Source of the DNA: a virus | DNA: 47,946 nt | IMG/VR virus record: IMGVR_UViG_3300033047_000026 | Coordinates: 1-47,946 of that record | Direction: 5' to 3' (one strand) | In this document: in pieces, positions 17,631 to 24,559 of the stretch | Numbering within the stretch: the stretch's first letter is position 1 | Layout: each line of letters opens with the position of its first letter | Program-made: the position numbers and the translations under genes | The notes under the pieces: generated by a model | Seen by the model: only the letters and a program-made list of their open reading frames with translations | Told to the model about the DNA's origin: nothing | The model's database searches: none

Positions 17631-18345
17631 GACAAATCTCCTCTTTTGATATATAAGTCAGTTCTCTGACCTTGTTATTTCTTCTATATTCGTTAATGCT
17701 AGCCAAAGGTCTATCAACGTAGCTTTTCTTCAAATATTCTTCATCCGTATATTGCCCAAATTCAAACTTGTAATCGTAATCCGATACTGGATTTTTACCA
17801 TCCAAAATATTTGCTAATGAAACCATTGCGTCACGACCAATAGCGATTTTGCGACCTTCCCGATATATTGATGAATCCCCAAGTTTGTCTTTCAGTTTTT
17901 CAACCAAGAAATCTTGATCTTCATCGACAAAACTATCTGTAGATAATATAACTCGTCTATAGTTGGGTCTAGATTTTTTCCTACACAAATGACCATCTCC
18001 AATATACCACCAAATAATACATTCATCAGTAAGCTCAAGATCTCTAGGAACTATCTTTTTACCATCAGGATACCATCTTTTGAATTGAGCAGTAATAAAA
18101 TCACTAACTCGACTACGCAGTCTATATCCATAATATGTTTTACCTGTTCTTAAATCATTTGTTACTTTTTTAGATATTCCAGACCAAGGTATTGATGGTA
18201 GGTTTTCCCTACTCGCTTCTGCGAAGGATAGAAACTTACAAGTCAAACCCATTCGAGCAGAAACACCACTAGAAGACAAATATGCATCTGACAGCATCAA
18301 TCCATCAAATACCCCCATGTCGACGCCACAAACTCTATCACTCAT
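17623..18345 (-). CDS. LAGLIDADG homing endonuclease with an actin-like N-terminal tail (240 aa)
   Basis: Two LAGLIDADG motifs are visible: 'DGLMLSDA' (residues 14-21) and 'IIWWYIGDG' (residues 110-118), about 95 residues apart, each keeping the acidic residue. The arrangement fits the LAGLIDADG_2 group of site-specific DNA endonucleases that spread themselves into uncut alleles. Residues 1-11 (MSDRVCGVDMG) correspond to the first 11 residues of the next gene (MGDRAIGCDVG), including the Asp-x-Gly nucleotide-binding motif. The gene has a TAAGGAG ribosome binding site, and its last codons carry the GAGGAG ribosome binding site of the actin-like gene, overlapping its start by 8 bases. This looks like an element inserted at the start of that gene. 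Confidence 0.9.
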   Translation of the reverse strand: MSDRVCGVDMGVFDGLMLSDAYLSSSGVSARMGLTCKFLSFAEASRENLPSIPWSGISKKVTNDLRTGKTYYGYRLRSRVSDFITAQFKRWYPDGKKIVPRDLELTDECIIWWYIGDGHLCRKKSRPNYRRVILSTDSFVDEDQDFLVEKLKDKLGDSSIYREGRKIAIGRDAMVSLANILDGKNPVSDYDYKFEFGQYTDEEYLKKSYVDRPLASINEYRRNNKVRELTYISKEEICHG

Positions 18346-18355
18346 CTATCGCTCC

Positions 18356-18940
18356 TTACAGCAATCCTTCAAGTTCATCAATGTTCCTATCTACATTAGA
18401 ATGACCTTTGGACTCTTGTTGTTTTATCTGTCCTGAAGAACCCTTAGTTAATCTATCTATAGTTCTACTGTGTATATCGACAGCCATATCATTAGGCAAT
18501 TCCTCAGGAGCCACATAGTCATCTTTCGTATTTGCCGTAGTTTTTCCTCCACTCATACCCTGTAGCGCCTTTATCGCTTCTTGTAAGGCGTCTACTGCAT
18601 CGGGAGAAAGTTGTTGAGGCGTGGCTTCTGCTTTTTGAACCTGAGCATTTACTCTTTCCACAATACGTTTTTCCATCTCTTGCATTTGCTTGAGAACGGT
18701 TTCGTTATCTTGCTCCTGAATAATAATCGGAGCTTCAGTCAGACTTGAAGGGCGAGAAGGGTCATCCTTTTTTATAACCTTTAGTGCGCCTCGCTTGATG
18801 GCGATATGAAGATCTTTGGATTCATCTACACGATATCGAGGACCGAGCCTATCGAGGTCTTCAACTTTGCCTGGTCTAATCTCTGCTCTGAGATCAGATA
18901 TTACAATAGAATGACATGTCATATTCTTGACTATATACAT
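18356..18940 (-). CDS. Coiled-coil protein with shared N-terminal module (194 aa)
   Basis: Residues 1-58 ('NMTCHSIVISDLRAEIRPGKVEDLD ... LHIAIKRGALKVIK') form a small beta-alpha module. Similar segments occur at the N-terminus of the GT4 glycosyltransferase (38.2 kb) and inside the 219-aa protein (36.5 kb). Residues 75-110 are a Gln/Glu-rich coiled coil. The C-terminal part is polar and probably disordered. ATG 18940 is chosen for its GAGGAAG ribosome binding site and because the module begins there; a longer frame to 19003 would overlap the zinc-ribbon gene. A virion-binding or scaffold-like role for the module is inferred. Confidence 0.75.
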   Translation of the reverse strand: MYIVKNMTCHSIVISDLRAEIRPGKVEDLDRLGPRYRVDESKDLHIAIKRGALKVIKKDDPSRPSSLTEAPIIIQEQDNETVLKQMQEMEKRIVERVNAQVQKAEATPQQLSPDAVDALQEAIKALQGMSGGKTTANTKDDYVAPEELPNDMAVDIHSRTIDRLTKGSSGQIKQQESKGHSNVDRNIDELEGLL

Positions 18941-18950
18941 TGTTTCTTCC

Positions 18951-19124
18951 TCATCGTCTTGTACGAGTGCGAGGCAATGAGGGTGGAGGAGAAGAAAGGA
19001 CAATAGAGTTCATCTCTTTACAGTCAGGACAATACCAAAATATCTTGCCCTCTCGAAAGTTTATCTCTATTGCAGGTTCATGCTCATGATGTCCACATTC
19101 CTTGCATACACAAGTTACATTCAT
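18951..19124 (-). CDS. Small zinc-ribbon protein (57 aa)
   Basis: A short gene coupled to its neighbours. Its ATG overlaps the stop of the 870-aa gene (ATGA), and its stop lies 10 bases before the 194-aa gene. Cys7-x2-Cys10 and Cys32-x2-Cys35 form a zinc-ribbon pattern, with Cys5 and a HHEHE cluster nearby. The C-terminus is Pro/Arg-rich. Such proteins bind zinc and often nucleic acid or protein, but no exact role can be read. The conserved spacing of four Cys and the tight coupling support a real gene. Confidence 0.8.
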   Translation of the reverse strand: MNVTCVCKECGHHEHEPAIEINFREGKIFWYCPDCKEMNSIVLSSPPPSLPRTRTRR

Positions 19125-21733
19125 GCTATTCTCTCAATCTCCCGAAGAATAGCTCTTGCCTCAGACTGTATATCAGTAATCTGGGCATCTATGATATCTG
19201 TAGAAGCAAATTTGCTCATGCTCTGCTTGAGCGCATGAAGGCTATCAAGACGAGAGACTGCTGTCTTGATAACGAAGTAAATAGCCTCTGCTCTCTTGCC
19301 CTTGCGATTTGCAATGCCAAAATCTTTCTTTCTACGAGCGTTCCATTCTTTGCGCTGTTCTGCGTTAGATGGAGTACCCATAGTATATTCTTCTGGCAAA
19401 CTCATAATATTTGCAACAGAGTTCCACATAGGCATGGGAACTTGCTTGTAGTCTTCTTTTTTGATCCTAGCAATACGCTCCTTTAGTGCGCTGTAAGCTA
19501 TTTCATCAGGAATAAACTCAACATGAGATGTCTCAATGGGAGCGCCTACGGGCTTTATACCTTGTCGTTCAAGGTATTGATTCAATATATTTTCGCTTTC
19601 GGGAGAAAGCAATTGATTCTGCACGCTGTCTGTAAGGAGTTCCTTACGAGCGCTCTCTCCAACTTCTCCAGAATAAACAGCGTACCGTGAGAAGTCGGAA
19701 ACTCCTGTGAAAGCTTTTGTTGTATTAAGGAATGCTAAAATAACATTCTTGGGATAATTCTGGAATGCCTCATCAATCAAAAAGTCGCCAAGCTCTGTAG
19801 CAATCATTTGAGCCGCAGAAGCAACAAGAGATTGAGAATTCTTGCCATCATCCAACGTTTCCCAATCACGACCTCTCCATCCAGTAAGTCCCGGAATTAT
19901 ATTACGATAACTATTTGCGTCTTCTTCTGAACCTTGAAGCTTACCAGATTGCAATTCTTTCATTCTCCTCAAAGCCAAGGCAGGTGGGACTACGCTTTGC
20001 CAACCAATAGCTGACCAATTGTTAATTGCTTCTGGAGAATAACGAAGATTACCTAATGATCTATTCTTATTAACCTCTTCCATTTGTTCAGGAGTTATGT
20101 CCTCTGGAAGCTTCCTAGGCGATCGAGTAATCTTCTTACCTTGAGTAAGATTTTCAATCTCTTCATCCGTAAGCTGGCCTGAGTCAGCCAAATTTTTCCA
20201 ACCCATCATAGCTTCTGCTCCAAGCTCCCCAAGAGCATCGATAGTTAGCGCAGCATAAAAGGGAGAGTTAGTAACGGATTTGCCGTTCTTGCCTTGGATC
20301 ATCTCTTCTCGACCAAACTTGTTAAACAAGAAATCACGAGCATCTTTTGCTAATCCATGAATCTGTGTAGCCATGGAACTAAAATCTCCAAACAAAGCGC
20401 TCATATATTCCTGTTGCTTTTCCTCAGACATACGGGCAGCATCAGCCTTCTGTGGTTTAGCCGCAATTTGCGAAGCTAGACCGCCAGTATCCTCTCCTTC
20501 TTGATCGCCTTCTTTATGCTCGGTCTTGGTTCGCCTCATTGTTTTGGAGCGAAGCTTGCGACCAATAAAGTCCCAAAGAGCCTCTTCTGCTCGAACCTTG
20601 AGGTCGCCGTCCTCTTCGCCTAACTCATTAAACATAGGAATATTAGGATCGGCTATTTCAAGAATTCTCTCACTCAACTCATCAATATGCGTATTGTAGA
20701 GTTCTCTATAGTTGTCCCATATTTCTGGATTTGCATGAGAATCGTCTTCTGCCATCCACTGCTGAACTTCTGGTGGAGCAAACTCAGAACCCCCTTCAAG
20801 GAAGAATCTGATTCGGAAGTCTTTCTCTCCTCGCTCGCCTACGCCGCCATCGACTCCTTTGAATACATATTCAGATAAGTCCAGAGGCCATGCGTCGATC
20901 AGTTCACTAAACCGACCGTCGCCCGAAAGCATTTCCATTCTATCTGGACGGTCTTGAATCATGTTCTTAAAGACAGCGGTTGCTAGTTCTGTTGGAGGAA
21001 TACCACGAAGCTTAGACATCTCTTCTTGCTTCATCAATTCTTCTCTTGCTGAAAGATCGGCAATATAGCTTACTTCACGAGCCTTTGCCATATCAAGATA
21101 AGCGGCTAGGTTTTCAGGGACTTGTGTAATCTCACTAGGAAGAGACTCTCCTGGATCGTGACTATCGAAGAACGCAACCATCTGTTCCTGCTCCATAGGA
21201 GCAACAATTTCGGGCTCTTGCATCATTTCTGCGTTTCCTGGATTAACTACTGTAGGAGCAGTTTGTTGGCCGGCAGCCTCATCTGTTAGCTCCTTTAGGG
21301 CTTGTCCCAAGAGAGGTAGCCAGTGGTCATCTTCCATCCATTCTGCTGGAAAACTTGATTGAAAATCAGGATCGGTCTCATATGAGTCGAGAACATCTAC
21401 AAATGACATACTACCTGGAGAAAAATGCGGCCTCAAGCCGTCCTTCATAGCAGGAAGTACAGAATTGTATACCATTGCGCTATAACCTAAATAACCCTGC
21501 TCCTGAACAAAGCCTCCGTCTTTATTGTTATCACGCAAACGGCGAAGTTCTTCCTTTCTCGAACGATTTCTCGTATAAGTAGGCTTAGGAACAACGGGTT
21601 CAGGTATATTACTTACAGGCGGAACCTGTACTGGCATTGGCTCAACATTAGGCTGTACAATCGGTTCATCATACATATCCGCGATGATTTGTCTGCGGGT
21701 AGCCCTTGTCAATAGGTTGCGGAAAAAGTTCAT
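19121..21733 (-). CDS. Large unknown helical protein (870 aa)
   Basis: Not recognised. The N-terminus has a basic amphipathic helix ('FFRNLLTRATRRQII'), then a proline-rich stretch (residues 25-55). The body is acidic and mostly helical with aromatic patches, and its C-terminus is a helical bundle ('DSLHALKQSMSKFAS ... IQSEARAILREIERI'). No enzyme motif, transmembrane segment or repeat is apparent. A GGAGAGG ribosome binding site precedes ATG 21733, and its stop overlaps the zinc-ribbon start (ATGA). Position between PhoH and the neck genes would suit an internal head, ejected or vertex protein (inference). Confidence 0.75.
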   Translation of the reverse strand: MNFFRNLLTRATRRQIIADMYDEPIVQPNVEPMPVQVPPVSNIPEPVVPKPTYTRNRSRKEELRRLRDNNKDGGFVQEQGYLGYSAMVYNSVLPAMKDGLRPHFSPGSMSFVDVLDSYETDPDFQSSFPAEWMEDDHWLPLLGQALKELTDEAAGQQTAPTVVNPGNAEMMQEPEIVAPMEQEQMVAFFDSHDPGESLPSEITQVPENLAAYLDMAKAREVSYIADLSAREELMKQEEMSKLRGIPPTELATAVFKNMIQDRPDRMEMLSGDGRFSELIDAWPLDLSEYVFKGVDGGVGERGEKDFRIRFFLEGGSEFAPPEVQQWMAEDDSHANPEIWDNYRELYNTHIDELSERILEIADPNIPMFNELGEEDGDLKVRAEEALWDFIGRKLRSKTMRRTKTEHKEGDQEGEDTGGLASQIAAKPQKADAARMSEEKQQEYMSALFGDFSSMATQIHGLAKDARDFLFNKFGREEMIQGKNGKSVTNSPFYAALTIDALGELGAEAMMGWKNLADSGQLTDEEIENLTQGKKITRSPRKLPEDITPEQMEEVNKNRSLGNLRYSPEAINNWSAIGWQSVVPPALALRRMKELQSGKLQGSEEDANSYRNIIPGLTGWRGRDWETLDDGKNSQSLVASAAQMIATELGDFLIDEAFQNYPKNVILAFLNTTKAFTGVSDFSRYAVYSGEVGESARKELLTDSVQNQLLSPESENILNQYLERQGIKPVGAPIETSHVEFIPDEIAYSALKERIARIKKEDYKQVPMPMWNSVANIMSLPEEYTMGTPSNAEQRKEWNARRKKDFGIANRKGKRAEAIYFVIKTAVSRLDSLHALKQSMSKFASTDIIDAQITDIQSEARAILREIERIA

Positions 21734-21798
21734 AATCTGCCTCTCCGTGGTTTCTAACTTTTGCGAACTGCTATGCTACCATTTCAATATAGATAGCC

Positions 21799-21819
21799 TA
21801 GATTCCTTGCTGGAATCTA
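21799..21819. repeat. Hairpin, 8-bp stem, between phoH and the 870-aa gene
   Basis: TAGATTCC pairs with GGAATCTA around a 5-base loop. It lies in the 121-base gap after phoH. No T tract follows on either strand, so it is not a clear terminator. It resembles the hairpin at 9169-9187 in shape. Confidence 0.55.
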
Positions 21820-21854
21820 CACAGAACTCAATACTCCCACTCTAGTATCGGCTA

Positions 21855-22622
21855 TTATTCGAATTTCTCTGTATCTCTATGCTCTTTTTTCTTGAGAGCA
21901 GGATGAGACATGGGATTTCGATATCTCTCATCAATGAGGTTCACAAGCGGATCTCTGACGCATGATTCATAGCCCAGATTGACTACGCCAACCTCTTCAA
22001 TGTCTTGCAATCTCTGAACAGCATCTTCAAGGCCATTCATAACAACCCCTCTCCCGATGATATCGCTCTGCCTAGTATCGCCTGTCATAACCACTTTTGA
22101 GTTATCTCCCAGTCGAGTTAGTATAAGGTGCATTTGTTTCTGAGACGCATTCTGACATTCATCGACAACTACAAATGAACTATCAAATGTAACGCCTCTC
22201 ATATATGCAATAGGAAGAATCATAATCTTCTTTTCTGCTTCTAAGTCCTTAAGTTGCTTGGCGCTCATGTACTTCATTAAGATCTCATACATAGGCATCA
22301 TATATGGAGCAATCTTATCCTCAGCGCTGCCTGGCAAATAACCAAGACTTTCTCCTGCTTCGACAACGGGCCTAGAAAGTATAAGACGGGCGAAGCGGCC
22401 CTTATTCATTTCTTGCAAACCCCAACCGACAGAAAGGTGAGTCTTACCTGTGCCGGGGACTCCTGTTACGAAAGTTATCTTATTCTCGCTAATAGAACGT
22501 AGAGCAGACTTTTGTCCTTCGTTTCTTGCGGTAACGGAAATAATCATCTTTTCAGATGAATCATTAGAAAAGGTCTTACCCCCATTTACTTTAGCAGCAA
22601 CGTTTCGGTTCTTTTTTGTCAT
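21855..22622 (-). CDS. phoH: PhoH-like ATPase (255 aa)
   Basis: A P-loop ATPase of the PhoH family. Walker A is GVPGTGKT (residues 54-61) and Walker B is 'FVVVDECQN' (Asp154, Glu155). Further PhoH hallmarks are 'LILSRPVVEAGESLGYLPG', 'MRGVTFDSSF' and 'VVMTGDTRQSDI', the last with the sensor-type Thr-Gly-Asp. PhoH genes are common in large aquatic phages; a role in RNA handling or phosphate stress has been proposed but not settled. It is the only clear ATP-driven metabolic-type enzyme in the window apart from the actin-like protein. The length is normal for the PhoH core. It sits in the accessory group between virion genes. Confidence 0.93.
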   Translation of the reverse strand: MTKKNRNVAAKVNGGKTFSNDSSEKMIISVTARNEGQKSALRSISENKITFVTGVPGTGKTHLSVGWGLQEMNKGRFARLILSRPVVEAGESLGYLPGSAEDKIAPYMMPMYEILMKYMSAKQLKDLEAEKKIMILPIAYMRGVTFDSSFVVVDECQNASQKQMHLILTRLGDNSKVVMTGDTRQSDIIGRGVVMNGLEDAVQRLQDIEEVGVVNLGYESCVRDPLVNLIDERYRNPMSHPALKKKEHRDTEKFE

Positions 22623-22627
22623 AAGCT

Positions 22628-23032
22628 TTATTTTCCCCTTCTCTTATAAGGTACAAGTAAAATCCAGTCGTCTCCCAATTCTTCGCTTTGTATGCCTTCT
22701 AGCACATATGCCTTATGCTTATCTGCATATGGCTCAAGCGCTTCGCAAACGGCCATCCAAAATGATTTGCGGATTTTGCGGATTGCGCCATTGAGGATCT
22801 GTATGCGCATAAATATCAAGTCCTCGCCAAATCTTTCGCGAAGACCATCCAGTATCTCATCTATTTCATTTCTAATAAATAGGTCTTCCCAACCATCTGA
22901 CTGCCAAGACGCAATAAGCGACTTGCGTTCAATCTGTGGAAGACTTTCAACCAACTTTCTACGTTGGTCAAGATTTAAGGGTCTCGTTAGAGACACAAAC
23001 TCTTCAAAGTTACGAAAAACCTTTTTGCCCAT
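22628..23032 (-). CDS. Small helical protein upstream of PhoH (134 aa)
   Basis: No family recognised. Mostly helical and charged: 'LNLDQRRKLVESLPQIERKSL', 'FIRNEIDEILDGLRERFGED', 'NGAIRKIRKSFWMAVCEALE'. The C-terminus has a short strand ('DDWILLVPYKRRGK'). Its stop is 5 bases before the phoH start, so the two are probably co-translated; a functional link is plausible but unproven. Confidence 0.8.
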   Translation of the reverse strand: MGKKVFRNFEEFVSLTRPLNLDQRRKLVESLPQIERKSLIASWQSDGWEDLFIRNEIDEILDGLRERFGEDLIFMRIQILNGAIRKIRKSFWMAVCEALEPYADKHKAYVLEGIQSEELGDDWILLVPYKRRGK

Positions 23033-23048
23033 AGCTCAATATGCTCCG

Positions 23049-23067
23049 CTATAAGGAACCCTTATAG
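23049..23067. repeat. Hairpin, 8-bp stem, upstream of the 134-aa gene
   Basis: CTATAAGG pairs with CCTTATAG around a 3-base loop. It lies 17 bases before the ATG at 23032, similar in position and sequence to the palindrome in the capsid leader. It could affect mRNA stability or translation. Confidence 0.5.
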
Positions 23068-23075
23068 ATACTGAG

Positions 23076-23084
23076 AATATAGCA
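23076..23084 (-). promoter_or_regulatory. Possible extended -10 promoter element
   Basis: TGCTATATT on the minus strand matches the extended -10 pattern TGnTATAAT at all but one base. It lies about 45 bases upstream of the 134-aa gene. No well-spaced -35 is seen. Weak evidence. Confidence 0.25.
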
Positions 23085-23132
23085 CTATTTCCTTTGTAAA
23101 GAATCAAGTCAATGCATTTTCTCAGGAATATT

Positions 23133-23438
23133 TCAAATAGAAATAATATCACCCTTAACAATAACTTCTCCTAATGACAGAAGATAGGAATTGCGCTTAT
23201 CAATCGTTCCGTTGACTATTTTTATAACAAGATTTGGCGACAAAGATATACCCTTCCCATCAGGGCAACCAAGCAATATCGCCGGCATGCCTTCGGGCAA
23301 CTGACCAAGCATAGGGTCTCCGCCCTTCGCTATTTTGTCTTTCAAATCCCGACTTGGGATGAATATGAACTGCGCCTTTTTATCTTTTACTGCATTAACT
23401 ATCTTCTGTCGTTCTTCATTTGTTATATCTTCAAACAT
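23133..23438 (-). CDS. Small unknown protein (101 aa)
   Basis: No known family. An N-terminal helix ('TNEERQKIVNAVKDKK') is followed by the strand-turn 'AQFIFIPSRDLKDKIAKGGD', which resembles a segment of the 190-aa protein two genes upstream. The rest is a compact beta domain ('PAILLGCPDGKGISLSPNLVIKIVNG ... LSLGEVIVKGDIISI'). ATG 23438 follows an AGAGGACATATTGA leader 12 bases after the 2H phosphoesterase stop. A partner or regulator of the neighbouring accessory genes is possible. Confidence 0.75.
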   Translation of the reverse strand: MFEDITNEERQKIVNAVKDKKAQFIFIPSRDLKDKIAKGGDPMLGQLPEGMPAILLGCPDGKGISLSPNLVIKIVNGTIDKRNSYLLSLGEVIVKGDIISI

Positions 23439-23450
23439 TCAATATGTCCT

Positions 23451-23969
23451 CTACTGTAATTTTATGCTCGTCTTGTCTTCTGTCTTAGAACTAAAAACCA
23501 AGCTGTTTACGATGAACTTTTTCCCATCGAACAAATCAGAACCTACTAAATCTTCACATGAACCTTTGTTTACATATGATAAAGTAAGGTGAGGATTATA
23601 GCTCTTGTAAGTCAATGTGTGAGGCAGTTCTTTTAGTAATGAATGTATCTCTCTTAGTCGCTTGCTCTCTATATCTATTTTCAAAACATCATGCTCGTCG
23701 CTTGTTGTAAACTTACTTATTTTTCCCAAAGTTATTTCAAACGATTCAACATCAGATATATGGTCTCTTGCGGTTTCTGCGGACCCTGTATGCAGCCCGT
23801 ATAAGGCCGTAACATGGGGATTATCTTCCTTTCCATCGCTTGCAACATTGCAATCTGGAATGGATTCTTTTATAAATCTCATCAAATCAGATCTTAGAGA
23901 TCCACCTATTTCAAGCATGACAGTTGAAAAACTATGCGACTCTGCAAGAACTTTATTGTACCAATTCAT
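23451..23969 (-). CDS. 2H phosphoesterase (LigT / 2'-5' RNA ligase-like, 172 aa)
   Basis: Two H-x-T motifs mark the 2H phosphoesterase fold: His52-Val-Thr54 in 'NPHVTALYG' and His127-Leu-Thr129 in 'NPHLTLSYV', 75 residues apart as usual. Such enzymes act on 2',3'-cyclic phosphates, 2'-5' linked oligonucleotides or cyclic dinucleotides. In phages some, such as Acb1, block CBASS defence by cutting cyclic nucleotides. Length (172 aa) fits. The N-terminus MNWYNKVL resembles that of the previous gene. It starts directly after the 190-aa gene with an AGGATAG ribosome binding site. Substrate unknown: tRNA repair, RNA decay and anti-defence all remain open. Confidence 0.85.
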   Translation of the reverse strand: MNWYNKVLAESHSFSTVMLEIGGSLRSDLMRFIKESIPDCNVASDGKEDNPHVTALYGLHTGSAETARDHISDVESFEITLGKISKFTTSDEHDVLKIDIESKRLREIHSLLKELPHTLTYKSYNPHLTLSYVNKGSCEDLVGSDLFDGKKFIVNSLVFSSKTEDKTSIKLQ

Positions 23970-23970
23970 A

Positions 23971-24543
23971 TCATCTATCCTGTGGCTTCCAGTGTTTCAG
24001 TAGATCTCTTGCAAAACCAACACCCCAAACATCGTCATCATTGTTTTGGGACTTTTCATACATCTTCCATTCTAACTTCTTTCTATTTTCTGCTTCTCTT
24101 CTTGCTTTCTCCCAGAAATCTTTCTGAGTAACATCACTGAAGCTCAAGCAATTTTCTGCATCATTATGCCTTGCAACGAAGCCGCCTTGTTCACGCTTCT
24201 CTAGGTTCAAGTTTTTGCTTGGGATGAAGATGAATTTATATTCTGAAGACCATCTTGATTGTTTGTCATACTTCTTTTGCATTTGGCAACGGAAGTAGAT
24301 ATTAGGACATTCCCAATCCCCACCAGCTACCCGCATTTCGCACAATACTCGATATGATCTATCGTCTTCTTCGCTTATTTTTACATCGCAATCCAACATT
24401 CTGGTGCCAATAATTTCATCATTTTCTGTATTGAAATGAATATCTACTCTATCCATCTCGTGAGAAATAAGCTGACTCCAAAGGTGCTTGGTCTCGCCTT
24501 CATAGTCAAACTCTTTTTTTCTAGCTATTTTATACCAATTCAT
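23971..24543 (-). CDS. Unknown protein with N-terminal MNWYK tag (190 aa)
   Basis: No known family. ATG 24543 is chosen because it begins MNWYKIA, a start very like that of the next gene (MNWYNKVL), and because the longer frame overlaps the upstream gene by about 145 bases. The body is mixed alpha/beta with aromatic residues. It includes 'YKFIFIPSKNLNLEKR' (about residue 110), close to 'QFIFIPSRDLKDKIAK' of the 101-aa protein two genes later. The C-terminal 50 residues are charged and helical. It starts the accessory group between the fibres and PhoH. It could be a small DNA/RNA-metabolism or anti-host factor; I cannot say. Confidence 0.7.
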   Translation of the reverse strand: MNWYKIARKKEFDYEGETKHLWSQLISHEMDRVDIHFNTENDEIIGTRMLDCDVKISEEDDRSYRVLCEMRVAGGDWECPNIYFRCQMQKKYDKQSRWSSEYKFIFIPSKNLNLEKREQGGFVARHNDAENCLSFSDVTQKDFWEKARREAENRKKLEWKMYEKSQNNDDDVWGVGFARDLLKHWKPQDR

Positions 24544-24559
24544 AATAATCTCATCGGCA

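Noticed and set aside
17623-18345. An intron or intein interrupting the actin-like gene
   Set aside because: The actin-like gene is complete with its own start, and only 10 bases lie between the upstream gene and the endonuclease. No intein splicing motifs are present, so a free-standing homing gene fits better.
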